Shown here: positions 37,236 through 47,845 of the stretch, piece by piece
How positions within the stretch are numbered: position 1 is the stretch's first letter
Layout: each line of letters opens with the position of its first letter
Assembly (NCBI RefSeq): GCF_900148505.1
Contig: NZ_FRXO01000001.1
Span: 186,001-250,000 of the forward strand
Length of the DNA: 64,000 nt
Direction of reading: 5' to 3'
DNA from: Pseudoxanthobacter soli DSM 19599
Lineage (GTDB): Bacteria; Pseudomonadota; Alphaproteobacteria; Rhizobiales; Segnochrobactraceae
The notes under the pieces: generated by a model
Told to the model about the DNA's origin: nothing
The model's database searches: none
The model's input: the letters and a program-made list of their open reading frames with translations, nothing else
Translations under genes and position numbers: made by a program

Positions 37236-37382
37236 GTGAGCGCCGCGCGTCACATTGCCGTTTCGACCGACCAGCTGGCTGCCGCCGGCGTCTCCGTCGT
37301 GCGCGCCGTGACGGCCGATGCCGTTTCCGCATCCTCTCGCCCTGGCACCCTCCGGCTCGTCCTTCTCCTTAGCTGCCCCTGA
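37236..37382 (+). CDS. Candidate leucine leader peptide of leuA
   Basis: This is a 48-residue frame from GTG 37236, with GAGGA eight bases upstream. It ends in LRLVLLLSCP followed by TGA, so five of the last ten residues are leucine (CTC, CTC, CTT, CTC, CTT). A leucine-rich peptide just before a branched-chain biosynthesis gene is the classic arrangement of ribosome-mediated attenuation, known for leuA in several proteobacteria. A later start at GTG 37299 or 37308 would give a more typical short leader. Mutually exclusive hairpins overlap its end (next entry). Confidence 0.4.
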   Translation: MSAARHIAVSTDQLAAAGVSVVRAVTADAVSASSRPGTLRLVLLLSCP

Positions 37383-37429
37383 GCGCTGGCTGCCTTCGGG
37401 CGGGTTCTCAGGGGGCAGGCACGGCAGCC
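37372..37429 (+). promoter_or_regulatory. Alternative hairpins overlapping the leucine codons
   Basis: Stem A pairs CTGCCCCTGAG (37373-37383) with CTCAGGGGGCAG (37407-37418) with one bulge. Stem B pairs GGCTGCC (37388-37394) with GGCAGCC (37423-37429). The left arm of B lies in the loop of A and its right arm outside, so A and B exclude each other, and A starts inside the leader's last codons. No U-run follows, so control could act on Rho or on leuA translation rather than through an intrinsic terminator. Confidence 0.4.
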
Positions 37430-37531
37430 GATAGCATTCGAACAGTGTCCGCCGGCAAAGCGCCAGCCGGGCATGGCCGCCCCGAGAGCCCCTTGAGGCC
37501 GGGATGCGGGCCAGATGAAGGAAACGAGCCC

Positions 37532-39124
37532 ATGACCAGTCACACCGCATCCGCTGGCATCGCCGATGCCAAGACCACGAAAGCCGGCGCCGCAAGGGAA
37601 CGGATCGTCATCTTCGACACCACGCTGCGGGATGGCGAGCAGTCACCGGGCGCATCGATGACGCTGGAAGAGAAGATCCAGGTCGCCGAACTCCTCGATC
37701 ACATGGGCGTCGATGTAATCGAAGCGGGCTTTCCGATCGCTTCCGTCGGCGACTTCGAAGCCGTCAACGAGATCGCCAAGCGCCTGAAGCGGTCCGTGGT
37801 CTGCGGCCTGTCCCGCGCCGCCTTCAAGGATATCGACCGGGCCGGCGAGGCGCTGGCGCCCGCCCACGCCAAGCGCATCCACACCTTCATCTCCACCAGC
37901 CCGCTGCACATGAAGTACAAGCTGCAGATGGAGCCGGAGAAGGTCTACGAAGCCGTCATCGCTTCGGTCACCCGCGCGCGCAACTACACCGACGACGTGG
38001 AATGGAGCGCCGAGGACGGCAGCCGCACCGAGCACGATTTCCTCTGCCGCTGCGTCGAAGCCGCCATCAACGCCGGCGCCACCACCATCAACATCCCCGA
38101 TACCGTCGGCTACACCGTGCCGGAGGAATATGCCGCCCTGTTCCGCATGGTGCGCGAGCGGGTGCCCAATTCCGATAAGGCCGTGTTCTCGGTCCACTGC
38201 CACGACGATCTCGGTATGGCGGTCGCCAATTCGCTGGCCGGCGTTGCCGGCGGCGCCCGCCAGATCGAATGCACCATCAACGGCCTCGGCGAGCGCGCGG
38301 GCAACGCCGCGCTCGAGGAAGTCGTGATGGCGATCCGCACCCGCGGCGACGTCATGCCGTTCTACACGGGCATCGAGACGCCGCTGCTGACGCAGGCCTC
38401 CAAGCTGGTATCGGCGGTGTCGTCGTTCCCGGTGCAGTACAACAAGGCCATCGTCGGCAAGAACGCGTTCGCGCACGAGTCCGGCATCCACCAGGACGGC
38501 ATGCTGAAGAACGCCGAGACCTACGAGATCATGCGCCCCGAGGATGTCGGCGTGCGCGCCACCTCGCTGGTGATGGGCAAGCATTCCGGCCGCCATGCCT
38601 TCCGCGACAAGCTGAAGTCGCTCGGCTTCGAGCTGGGCGACAACGCGCTCAACGACGCGTTCAAGCGCTTCAAGGATCTCGCCGACCGCAAGAAGGTCAT
38701 CTACGACGAGGATCTGGAGGCGCTGGTCGAGGACGAGATCGCCAACGCGGGCGAGGCCGTCAGCGTGATCGCGCTCACCGTGATCGCCGGCACCGGCGGG
38801 CCGCAGAAGGCCATCATCACCATGTCGGTCAACGGCCAGCACATCACCCGCGAGGCGACCGGCTCCGGCCCGATCGACGCGATCTTCAACGCCGTGCGGT
38901 CCATCGTCCCCCACGAGGCCAAGTTGTCGCTCTATCAGGTGCACGCGGTGACCGAGGGCACCGACGCCCAGGCCGAGGTCTCCGTGCGGCTCGAGGAAGG
39001 CGGCAAGATCGCCACCGGCCGCGGCGCGGATGTCGACACCATGGTGGCCTCCGCGCGCGCCTACGTCTCCGCCCTCAATCGGCTCAGCGTCCGGCGGCAG
39101 AAGACGGCTCCCGCCGCCGCCTGA
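37532..39124 (+). CDS. leuA: 2-isopropylmalate synthase
   Basis: LeuA condenses acetyl-CoA with 2-ketoisovalerate, the first committed step of leucine synthesis. The protein has 530 residues from ATG 37532 (AAGGAAACG about 7 bases upstream). The metal-binding motif [15 protein letters not shown] is at about residues 31-45, and [13 protein letters not shown] supplies two His ligands. The C-terminal domain from about 395 ([14 protein letters not shown] onward) is the leucine-feedback LeuA_dimer domain. It is monocistronic, with the leader described above and two terminators after it. Length is normal for the long LeuA type. Confidence 0.96.
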   Translation: MTSHTASAGIADAKTTKAGAARERIVIFDTTLRDGEQSPGASMTLEEKIQVAELLDHMGVDVIEAGFPIASVGDFEAVNEIAKRLKRSVVCGLSRAAFKDIDRAGEALAPAHAKRIHTFISTSPLHMKYKLQMEPEKVYEAVIASVTRARNYTDDVEWSAEDGSRTEHDFLCRCVEAAINAGATTINIPDTVGYTVPEEYAALFRMVRERVPNSDKAVFSVHCHDDLGMAVANSLAGVAGGARQIECTINGLGERAGNAALEEVVMAIRTRGDVMPFYTGIETPLLTQASKLVSAVSSFPVQYNKAIVGKNAFAHESGIHQDGMLKNAETYEIMRPEDVGVRATSLVMGKHSGRHAFRDKLKSLGFELGDNALNDAFKRFKDLADRKKVIYDEDLEALVEDEIANAGEAVSVIALTVIAGTGGPQKAIITMSVNGQHITREATGSGPIDAIFNAVRSIVPHEAKLSLYQVHAVTEGTDAQAEVSVRLEEGGKIATGRGADVDTMVASARAYVSALNRLSVRRQKTAPAAA

Positions 39125-39140
39125 CGCTCTGATGGAAACG

Positions 39141-39198
39141 GGGATGGCATGTCCATCCCTTGTTTTGGGCCGCGGCGTCCACGCCGCGGCCTTTTGCT
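39141..39198 (+). terminator. Double terminator after leuA
   Basis: The first stem, GGGATGG (39141-39147) with CCATCCC (39153-39159), is followed by TTGTTTT. The second, GGCCGCGGCG (39168-39177) with CGCCGCGGCC (39182-39191), is a perfect 10-bp stem followed by TTTTGCTT. The second may also serve the minus-strand ATP-grasp gene. Confidence 0.85.
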
Positions 39199-39213
39199 TG
39201 CGGCGGGTTGCGA

Positions 39214-40683
<1,470 letters not shown>

Positions 40684-40800
40684 GCCGTGCACTCCGGCAT
40701 CCACTGCGGCGACAGGGAAGGAATGGGGGCGGCGGGCCGCATCGGGCGACCCTCGGCAGCGTGGAAAGGCGTCATGCGGACAGGCCTCATGGGGGAGGGT

Positions 40801-41982
40801 TCAGGCGATTCGTTCCCGGCCAACGAGCACCGCGGCCCGGAGGCGGGTCCGTCCGTAGGCGCTCATTGCCTCGAACTCCGGCCAGGGGATCGCGATGTGG
40901 GCTTTCGCAACAACGGTTTCGTGCTCATCCGGTTCGATCCAGGGATCGTGGGCGAACACCGAGCGCTCGTCGTGGCCGTAGACCAGAAGCCAGTGCGGAT
41001 AGCGCTCGTGGTACATGCGCCAGGCGGAGATCAGCACGATGGCGCAAAGGCCGCGGTCGAGCGCGGCGACGAGGTCGTCGCGGCCGAGCGGCCGTTCATG
41101 GATCGCCAGCCCAAGCGCTTGTGCTTCCTCGCGAAAAGTATCCTGCACCACCATCATGACCGCGCGCTTGGAAGGCGTGCGCACGCCGTCGAGGAACAAG
41201 GGCGGGCGCTGGTTCAGCCAGACCGAGGTGTCGAACCCGCGCTTCTTCAGGGCCACCGCCATGCCGACCGGCTCGCAGCCGCCGTGGCCGGAGGTCATGA
41301 AGATCGTCGTCGCCTCGCGCCACAGCGTCAGTTCCAGCGCGCGCGTGGGGGCGACGGCGGGATCGAGGGCCGCCATCGCCATCGCCATTGCGGCCGGGCC
41401 GCAGGTGAATTCGGTCGTCTGCGGGAAATAGGGCACGCTGCGCGCGACGGGCGGGTGGCGGCCGATCAGGGCCTTTTCCAGCCGCAGCGCCGCCTGATGG
41501 TCCTCGTAATAGTCGAGAAAACGGCCGAATTCCCGATAGCCTGCAGCACGATAGAGGGTGATGGCGCCCATGTTGTCGGCGCGGACCTCCAGGCGCAGGA
41601 ACAGGGCGCCGTGGTCGCGGGCCTCCTCCTCGACGCGCGCCAGCATCATCCGGGCGATCCCGCGCCGGGAGAAGGCGGGCGCGACGGCGATGGAATAGAG
41701 CCGGGCGACCGAAGTGCCGGCGCGGAACAGCACGAGGGCGTAGCCGGCGAGCGCACCGTCGGCCTCTGCCACGAACAGCGAGGCGGAGGGCTTCTCGACG
41801 AAGTCGCGGAACGAGCGGGCGCTGATGCGGTCGGTCGCGAACACACGTTCCTCGAACGCGGCGAGGGCCGGCACGTCCTCGCGCCGCGCGCGTCTCAGAA
41901 CAGGCGGGGAAACCACGTCCGCCGCGCTCTGGTCGTCTGCGGCGCCATCCTGCGGGGAGCTGGAATTCGTCAGCGTTTTCAT
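40801..41982 (-). CDS. GNAT acetyltransferase fused to a C39-like papain-fold peptidase
   Basis: This is a 393-residue fusion from ATG 41982. The N-terminal GNAT domain (about 27-172) has the acetyl-CoA loop in SIAVAPAFSRRGIARMML and the usual RLEVRADN..AITLYRAAGY block. The C-terminal half (about 180-393) is a C39/DUF3335 peptidase-like domain, with nucleophile C194 in FTCGPAAMAMAMAA, a His in the segment YPHWLLVYGHD and an Asp in FAHDPW. Fusions of this kind occur beside RimK-type ligases and were proposed from comparative genomics to belong to peptide-modification or biosynthesis systems (from memory). It is predicted to be the first gene of a two-gene operon. Confidence 0.9.
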   Translation of the reverse strand: MKTLTNSSSPQDGAADDQSAADVVSPPVLRRARREDVPALAAFEERVFATDRISARSFRDFVEKPSASLFVAEADGALAGYALVLFRAGTSVARLYSIAVAPAFSRRGIARMMLARVEEEARDHGALFLRLEVRADNMGAITLYRAAGYREFGRFLDYYEDHQAALRLEKALIGRHPPVARSVPYFPQTTEFTCGPAAMAMAMAALDPAVAPTRALELTLWREATTIFMTSGHGGCEPVGMAVALKKRGFDTSVWLNQRPPLFLDGVRTPSKRAVMMVVQDTFREEAQALGLAIHERPLGRDDLVAALDRGLCAIVLISAWRMYHERYPHWLLVYGHDERSVFAHDPWIEPDEHETVVAKAHIAIPWPEFEAMSAYGRTRLRAAVLVGRERIA

Positions 41983-42353
41983 GATGAAAGACGATGAGTG
42001 CCGTGCCGTCGGGACGAGCGGGAACGCGGTGGAGAAGCACCCTGGCGCAGGGAACGGCGGTCGCGAACAGTACAGGCGGCCGGTGGGAGACCAGGCCGGA
42101 TTGCGACGCGAACGAGCGGGATTCGATGCCTCCGTCGCGGCATTTTCGAGGCGGCCCGGCGCAAACACGGGCCGAACGCGAAAATTTGTGCGGGCTCAAT
42201 GAAACTGCCGTCCAACCCTTCACGTTCTCCGCCAAGGCAGATGCCCGAAATGCGGGCGGCCGGCTGGACTTCCGCGGCGAGGTCGTGCTCCACTCGCGCG
42301 ATTTCACAGGGGGCGACCTGTGGGACAGAGTCGCCAAAACCGGAGATAGAACA
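41983..42353. other. Divergent promoter region, GNAT/C39 gene and lipoprotein gene
   Basis: These 371 bases separate divergent genes. An open frame from 41994 runs into the lipoprotein but lacks family features and starts in GC-rich sequence. No further element is clear. Confidence 0.3.
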
Positions 42354-42566
42354 ATGCGTAAGCTTCTCGTTCCGGCCGTTCTGGCGATGGCGCTCGCGGC
42401 CTGCACCCAGACCCAGACCAACCGCGCCGTCGTCGGCGGCGCCGTCGGTGCCGGCCTCGGCGCCGTGACCGGTGCGGCGATCTCCGGCAATGCCGGCGGC
42501 GCGCTGACCGGCGCGGCCATCGGCGGCGTCGGCGGCGCGGCGGTAGGTGCGGCGACCGCGCAGTAA
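42354..42566 (+). CDS. Small glycine-zipper lipoprotein
   Basis: This is a 70-residue protein from ATG 42354. The signal peptide ends in the lipobox ALAAC, with Cys at about 17. The mature part is a Gly/Ala repeat of the glycine-zipper type (VVGGAVGAGLGAVTGAAISG and again GGAALTG-like units), shown here in part. Such proteins are common envelope lipoproteins of Rhizobiales related to OsmB/YiaD-like families. Function is unknown. GC palindromes (GCGCAC/GTGCGC, GCGCGCATGCGCGC) follow at about 42595-42660 and may end its mRNA. Confidence 0.75.
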   Translation: MRKLLVPAVLAMALAACTQTQTNRAVVGGAVGAGLGAVTGAAISGNAGGALTGAAIGGVGGAAVGAATAQ

Positions 42567-42825
42567 CCCCACGCAGCCGCGCGCGGTGCGCGGTTGATGC
42601 GCACTTCGTGCGCGCGCAGTGGTCGCCTTGAGCGGCGATTTGCGCGCGCATGCGCGCATCAGCATCGCCGCCGCGCGGTTCGACGCGTGAAGACGGGTCA
42701 AACGCGCTTTTCGTCACCGCGACCGCATCGTCGACGCGCCGACCGATGCCCTCGCGGCACTTCTCGGGTGGCGCTTTGCGGGCGGCGTCCGCAAGTCGGC
42801 CTTCGTTTCGAACGGGTGCGAATCG

Positions 42826-43305
42826 ATGTCAGGGAAGCAGCACGCGATGCCCGGGACCTCCGTCGGTCGCAGAAGGTCGAGGGCGGACTCAGATGGCGGT
42901 CATGGCTCGGACGCATTGCTGTGGGCGAGGACTGCCGCCTCCGGGAGGTGGCTCCGGCGGGGTGTGATCTGGCTGACGGCCGTTGTCATCTCCGGCGCGG
43001 CTTTGCCGGGCAAGGTCGCGGCGGCGAGCTTCGATTGCGGAGCGGCGCGGGCCGCGGATGAAATCGCGATCTGCCATTCGCAGGCCCTCTCCGATCTCGA
43101 CGTCCGGATGGCGACGACCTACGGCATCCTCATCCGGCTCGTCGCGATGGGACAACGTGGCATGCTGCAGGACGGCCAGCGCGCCTTCCTGGCGAGCCGG
43201 GCGGCGTGCGGGGCCGACACGGCGTGCATTGCCGCCGCCTATCGCGACCGCCTCGCCATCCTCGACAAGGCCGTCGACGCGATCGTCTCACGCGGCCCTT
43301 ATTGA
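42826..43305 (+). CDS. DUF1311 / LprI-like exported protein
   Basis: This is a protein of up to 159 residues with an LprI-type domain. FDCGAARAADEIAICHSQALSDLD is the conserved opening (given here in two halves: FDCGAARAADE and IAICHSQALSDLD), with two more cysteines in RAACGADTACIAAAYRDR, so two disulfides are likely. Family members include a lysozyme inhibitor. The start is uncertain. The first 45 residues do not resemble a signal peptide, while an internal GTG at 42964 would begin right before a leader-like helix (IWLTAVVISGAALPG). It probably acts in the periplasm. It lies 66 bases before the MsrQ-like gene. Confidence 0.7.
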   Translation: MSGKQHAMPGTSVGRRRSRADSDGGHGSDALLWARTAASGRWLRRGVIWLTAVVISGAALPGKVAAASFDCGAARAADEIAICHSQALSDLDVRMATTYGILIRLVAMGQRGMLQDGQRAFLASRAACGADTACIAAAYRDRLAILDKAVDAIVSRGPY

Positions 43306-43371
43306 TTGCGGCGCCGCTTCGCGGCAAACAGGGCGGAAGCAACCGATGGATGCGAGCCCCGCGAGGCGCTG

Positions 43372-44379
43372 ATGGTTTCGAAGAGACCGGCCGGTAGCGG
43401 TCAGGCGAAGGCGAAAGCCGGTGCGGCGGTCGCGAAGGCCCGGCCCGGCGGCAGCGGCGCGGCGAGTGCCGGCGGCAGGCCGGCCGGCGCGGAGCGGTGG
43501 GCCTTCGCCCGCCATGTGCCCTGGAACGATCGGGCGGGGCGGTTCTCCTGGCTGAAGACCGGCGTGTTCGTGACGCTGTTCATCCCCGCCGCGCTCATCC
43601 TCGCGACGCTCGCGAATGCGGTCGCGCCGTCGGCGCCGGCGGGCAATGCAGCTTTCGGCGATGCCCGGCCGGTGACCATCGCGCTTCACAGCTTCGGCGA
43701 CTGGTCGGTCCGGCTGCTGCTCTTGTCGCTCGCGGTGACCCCGGCGATGCGGCTGCTGCGCCGCCCGCGGCTGATCCTCGTCCGCCGCATGATCGGCGTC
43801 GCCGCCTTCCTCTATGCCGCGAGCCACTTCACGCTCTATGTGGTGGACCAGAAATTCGATCTGGCGCGGGTCGCGAGCGAGATCGCGCTCAGGTTCTACC
43901 TGACGGTCGGCTTCGTCACGCTGGTCGGGCTCGCGGTGCTGGCGGCGACCTCGGTGGATGCCGTCATCCGCAAGATGGGCGCCCGGCGCTGGCAGGCGCT
44001 GCACCGTCTGGTCTATCCGTTGACGGCGCTGGCGCTGTTCCACTTCTATCTCCAGACCCGCCTCGACGTCAGCGAGCCGGTGCTGATGACCGGATTCTTC
44101 CTGTGGCTGATGGGCTTCCGCCTGATCGCGCGCCGGTCGACGGTGCCCGTGCTCATCGCGCTTGCCGTCGGTGCGGCGGTGCTGACGGGCGTCGCGGAGG
44201 TCGCCTGGTACGGTCTTGCGACGAGCGTCGCGCCGGCGCGGGTGATCGCGGCCGATCTCAGCCTTGCCGCCGGCATTCGCCCGGTCTGGTGGGTGTTGAT
44301 CATCGGGCTTGCGATCGCGCTCGGCACTGCAATTCTGAACAGATCGGCCCGCCAATCCGGAGTAAATCGCGCGTCCTGA
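43372..44379 (+). CDS. Ferric-reductase-like haem membrane protein (MsrQ/YedZ-like)
   Basis: This is a 335-residue inner-membrane protein with about six helices and a basic, Ala/Gly-rich N-terminal 40 residues. It belongs to the ferric reductase-like transmembrane superfamily. The helix GVAAFLYAASHFTLYVV has a conserved His, as does ALHSFGDW, and RWQALHRLVYPLTALALFHFY carries two more. MsrQ in the methionine-sulfoxide repair system passes electrons from quinones to the MsrP catalytic subunit. No msrP gene is adjacent, so an MsrP partner elsewhere or another electron acceptor is possible. A cytoplasmic FAD/NAD domain is absent. Confidence 0.85.
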   Translation: MVSKRPAGSGQAKAKAGAAVAKARPGGSGAASAGGRPAGAERWAFARHVPWNDRAGRFSWLKTGVFVTLFIPAALILATLANAVAPSAPAGNAAFGDARPVTIALHSFGDWSVRLLLLSLAVTPAMRLLRRPRLILVRRMIGVAAFLYAASHFTLYVVDQKFDLARVASEIALRFYLTVGFVTLVGLAVLAATSVDAVIRKMGARRWQALHRLVYPLTALALFHFYLQTRLDVSEPVLMTGFFLWLMGFRLIARRSTVPVLIALAVGAAVLTGVAEVAWYGLATSVAPARVIAADLSLAAGIRPVWWVLIIGLAIALGTAILNRSARQSGVNRAS

Positions 44380-44827
44380 GCGCAGCAGCGGAGTCGATCT
44401 TCTTATTCTCGATTTGTGTTCGATATCGATCATCATCTCTATTACATCGATGAGATCGAATGGCATTTAAGTCATGGTTTCGGAAAAAGGTAGTAAGGGC
44501 TGCTAATTTCTCCCTGGGGAAGGCGGCGCAAAGATTGCGCGCAGATTTCCCAGTTTGGGTAGCGCGCGCATTTACTTTCATCTCCCTCACGTTGTAACTT
44601 TAATAATGCGCAGCTGGGGCTAAGGCTGCGCTTCGTGGGATATCTGTTCGGTTGGCTGGCTCGGGGCGTCATTTCCGCGCCTGCGCGGTCTATTCGCGGC
44701 ATTTTCGGGGTGGAATTGAACCGTCATCGCGTTCGCGGCTTTTAGATCCATCGGGCCGGTCTTTCCGGTCGCCGTGATCGAAGCGCCGCCGCGATCCGCG
44801 GCGAAATTCAGGGCTTGCGGGAAGGGC
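44380..44827. other. Intergenic, partly AT-rich, before the sulfotransferase-like gene
   Basis: These 448 bases carry the promoter area of the next gene. The part at 44395-44600 is AT-rich and has no coding character or repeat I can name. Confidence 0.3.
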
Positions 44828-45895
44828 ATGATTTCTCCAACCAGAGCCATAGGGGCGCTTCTGCGCAGCGATTCCGACATCGCGGTGCGCGGCGGGCGAC
44901 AGGACGACCGCACGAAGAAGCTCGTCATCCACGCCGGGGGCAGCAAGACCGGCAGCTCCTCGATCCAGATGGCGCTGGCCGAGAACGCGCGCGCGCTCAA
45001 GGCCGCCGGCATCCTGGTTCCGGACACCAATCTGGGGACGCGGGCCGCGGTCACCGGCCATCAGGTGCCGTTGTTCGAGACGCTGCGCCACAAGCCGTGC
45101 GAGGGCCGCGAGATCGTCACCGCCCGGATCACGGATCTGTTCGAGCGGAATTCCGACTGCCACACGGTGCTCATCAGCGCCGAGAATCTCGGCAGCATCG
45201 GCGACGAGCCGCGCCTGTTCGACGATGTCGTGGGGCGCTACGACACCCGCGTCATCATGTATATCCGCCGGCAGGACGAGTTCATGCTCTCGGCCTGGCA
45301 GCAATGGTTCGGCAAGCAGAACACGGACTTCTGGGCGTGGCTGCTCGAGAGCGCCGGAGATTACGGCAACTGGCGGCGGATGGTGGAGAATTGGCTCGCC
45401 GCTCTCGATGAAAGCCGCATCACCCTTCGCCTGTTCGACCGCGAGCATCTGGTGGATCGCGACGTGGTGGCGGACTTCTTCTCCCTGATCGGTCCCGTTC
45501 CCCAAGGGCTGAAATTTCCGCGCAGCAAAGCCAATCCCAGCTACGCGCCGGCCCTGTTCGACATGGTGACGGGCGAGAAGCTCGTGTTCGAGGACGAGCA
45601 CGACTCGCGCTTCTTCGACATGGTCGAGGATCTCGTCGGCAGCCGGTTCCACAAGGCCGCCCGCGACCCCGAACTCACCCCGGCGCAACGGCGGGCGCTG
45701 CTGTCGCGCTACCGGGATTCGAACGAGTGGATTCGGCAGCGATTCTTTCCCGAGCTGCCGGCCCCGCTGTTCGACGTGCATGAGCCGCCGTCTTCGGTTG
45801 TGAAGCCCAAATCGCGGGAAGACGTGATGGCCGAGCAGATCAGGATGCTCGCGGTCATGATGTACCGCCTCTACCGCAAGAACAACGCGACCTGA
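44828..45895 (+). CDS. Sulfotransferase-like protein
   Basis: This is a 355-residue protein from ATG 44828 (GGGAAGGG just upstream). The N-terminal VIHAGGSKTGSSSIQ at about 33-47 matches the PAPS 5'-phosphosulfate loop pattern (HxGxxKTGTTxxQ) of sulfotransferase-fold proteins, followed by NARALKAAGI. ITLRLFDREHL and the RDSNEWIRQRFF segment are typical of a group annotated as uncharacterised sulfotransferases. The loop has Ser-Ser where many have Thr-Thr. A role in sulfating a surface polymer is possible but not shown. It is monocistronic. Confidence 0.75.
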   Translation: MISPTRAIGALLRSDSDIAVRGGRQDDRTKKLVIHAGGSKTGSSSIQMALAENARALKAAGILVPDTNLGTRAAVTGHQVPLFETLRHKPCEGREIVTARITDLFERNSDCHTVLISAENLGSIGDEPRLFDDVVGRYDTRVIMYIRRQDEFMLSAWQQWFGKQNTDFWAWLLESAGDYGNWRRMVENWLAALDESRITLRLFDREHLVDRDVVADFFSLIGPVPQGLKFPRSKANPSYAPALFDMVTGEKLVFEDEHDSRFFDMVEDLVGSRFHKAARDPELTPAQRRALLSRYRDSNEWIRQRFFPELPAPLFDVHEPPSSVVKPKSREDVMAEQIRMLAVMMYRLYRKNNAT

Positions 45896-46111
45896 GACGA
45901 CGCGACCTGAACGGACGACGCGCCGCCGCAGCCCCCGCGCCGCTGCCGCCGCATCAGCGCTGGCCGGCTCGTCCGCCGAGAGAGGCGGACGTGGCCGTGC
46001 CCGCCGCCACGGACGGGTCTTCGCTGGGACGGATGGGCCTTCGCCGGGCCATGACGGCCCACCACCGCGGCGGCGGGCCGTTCGCGTGTCGAACCGGGCG
46101 GCCGGCACCGG

Positions 46112-46501
46112 CTACTGCAGATAGCTCGGAAGCTTCTGGGTGTAGTTGGCATAGGCGCCGTTGTTGGCGTCGTGCTCGTAGACCGGATGATCGGGCGTGC
46201 CGACATTGATGAGGTCGTCGGGCAGGGCCGCCTTCGCGTCGGTGCTTGCGGCGGCGGGTGCCGCCATGGTCGCCGGCGCCGTCATGCTCGCGGCGTGCAT
46301 CGGCGTCGCCTTGTGCACCGGCGTCTTGTGCGCGGTGTGGACGATCTTCTTCTTGTGGACCGGGGTTCCCATCGTCGCCTGGTCCTGGGACGCCGCCGCG
46401 CCCGCGCCGGCCGCGGAGGCGGGCAGCGAGAGCATGGCGACGGCCAGAAGCGCGATGGCGGTGCTGGTGAGGGAACGGGTGAGGGATGTGGTCGAGATCA
46501 T
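46112..46501 (-). CDS. Secreted Lys/His/Ala-rich small protein
   Basis: This is a 129-residue protein from ATG 46501, with GGAGACGCGCC before it. The signal peptide (about 1-30) ends ASAAGAG. The middle is low-complexity, with KKKIVHTAHKTPVHKATPMH, and is predicted to be disordered. The C-terminal 40 residues (DLINVGTPDHPVYEHDANNG) are more ordered and probably the conserved part. It has no cysteines. It could bind metals or acidic polymers through His/Lys, but function is unknown. Confidence 0.65.
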   Translation of the reverse strand: MISTTSLTRSLTSTAIALLAVAMLSLPASAAGAGAAASQDQATMGTPVHKKKIVHTAHKTPVHKATPMHAASMTAPATMAAPAAASTDAKAALPDDLINVGTPDHPVYEHDANNGAYANYTQKLPSYLQ

Positions 46502-47031
46502 GGCGCGTCTCCGATGATGATCGAGACGGCGTGGGGCCGTGTCGCTTGCCTGCGATCGCGGTGGCGCCGGGCTTCATCGGTTGTCTGCGCCGCGCCTCAT
46601 GCCGGAAAGCCGAGGTGCGGGGCGGTTCCTCCCGAAGGCCGATCTGATCTAGAGCGCGGCTTCGGGCGCAAACGAGACGGCGGCATGGCGACTCCGCGCC
46701 AAATACGGCGAAATCCGATTGATGGGATGAAAAGCAGGGTCTCGCGGTATGGCTGTATCCGCAGGAACGATATGAAATATCGACTATATGCGTCACATAC
46801 GATCCGGCGCGCAGGCTGCCACAATTTTCGATCACGAAAGCGCGATCGGTCCGCACTGGGTGCCGCCGAACGGTTTCGGGCTGGCCGCCTCGTCCCTGCA
46901 TCGCGAAATCCGAGGCAAATTCAGCCGCTTATGGTTGAGAGGCGCCGTCTGCCTCGCTTGGCGCGGGTAAGGCGGGATTCGCCCGCGGCAACACCCCGCG
47001 ATGCACGGGGCCGGAAGGCCCGCCGTGGTCC
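46502..47031. other. Intergenic region upstream of the Lys/His-rich gene
   Basis: These 530 bases lie between two minus-strand genes. They hold the promoter of the 46112-46501 gene and an AT-rich patch near 46760-46800. No gene, RNA or repeat is convincing. Confidence 0.3.
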
Positions 47032-47805
47032 TCAAACCGGATCGGGCACAAAGCCTTCGAAGATCATCTGATCGGCAAAGATGCGCGCGTGTTCGCGTTC
47101 ATCGGGCGTGCGCACGGTCCAGGTCAGCAGGGGGCGGCCGAACAGCCGCCGCAGGATCGCCGGCCCCGGCATCGGCAGCGCGTGGACGTCGTAGGCGACG
47201 AAATCCGGGCAGGTTCTCGGCGCGTGCATCAGGTGGCGCAGGCCGAACCGCGTCATGGTGGACTGGCCGGGATAGTCCGCGGCGTCGGTGGCGCGGTCGG
47301 CGACGATGCCGTGCGGCCGGTCCGGAATGCTGCGGCGCAGGTTCTCGACGATGTCCGGATCGAACGACATCAGGGCCGCGGGGCCGGCATAGTCCGCGAG
47401 GCGTTCGGCCACGGCGGCGACGAGCCGGCGGCCGCCGTCGCGGCGCCAGTCGCTCTTCAGCTCCAGCACCAGCGGAACGCGGCCGCCGACGAGGGCGAGG
47501 AGGTCACCGAGGGTCGGGATGTGGGCGTCCGTGCCGCGCATGGTGAGAGCGGCGAGCGCGGCGGCATCGTGGAGCACCACCGGGCCCGTCGCCTCGGTCA
47601 GCCGCTCCAGGGTGTCGTCGTGGAACACCACGACCTCGCCGTCGGCGGAGAGCTGCAGGTCGACCTCGATCGAGAAGCCGCGCGCAAGCGCGGCCTCCGC
47701 GGCGGGCAGGGTGTTTTCCAGGATGCCCGCCCGCGCGTTGTGCAGGCCGCGATGGGCGACCGGCCGGGCGACCAGCCAGGGAAAGTCTCGCGATTTCTCA
47801 GGCAT
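47032..47805 (-). CDS. Glycerophosphodiester phosphodiesterase (GDPD)
   Basis: This hydrolyses glycerophosphodiesters to glycerol-3-phosphate and an alcohol. It has 257 residues from ATG 47805 (GGAGAG six to seven bases upstream). The GDPD signature HRG is at H18-G20, EN at E30-N31, and EVDLQLSADGEVVVFHD carries the metal Glu and Asp. No signal peptide is visible, so it is likely cytosolic (GlpQ homologues are periplasmic). It lies 40 bases downstream of the RidA-type gene and is likely cotranscribed. Confidence 0.92.
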   Translation of the reverse strand: MPEKSRDFPWLVARPVAHRGLHNARAGILENTLPAAEAALARGFSIEVDLQLSADGEVVVFHDDTLERLTEATGPVVLHDAAALAALTMRGTDAHIPTLGDLLALVGGRVPLVLELKSDWRRDGGRRLVAAVAERLADYAGPAALMSFDPDIVENLRRSIPDRPHGIVADRATDAADYPGQSTMTRFGLRHLMHAPRTCPDFVAYDVHALPMPGPAILRRLFGRPLLTWTVRTPDEREHARIFADQMIFEGFVPDPV

Positions 47806-47845
47806 GGCGGCACTCTCCGGCCGGTTGATCGAACGCGGTGTCGGC

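Noticed and set aside
37318-37434. ATG frame at 37318 as the leuA leader peptide
   Set aside because: It does not contain the leucine run, which lies in a different frame ending at 37382.
42595-42660. GCGC palindromes as a terminator or origin
   Set aside because: They are short and GC-rich with no U-tract and no associated replication gene. They are mentioned only with the preceding lipoprotein.
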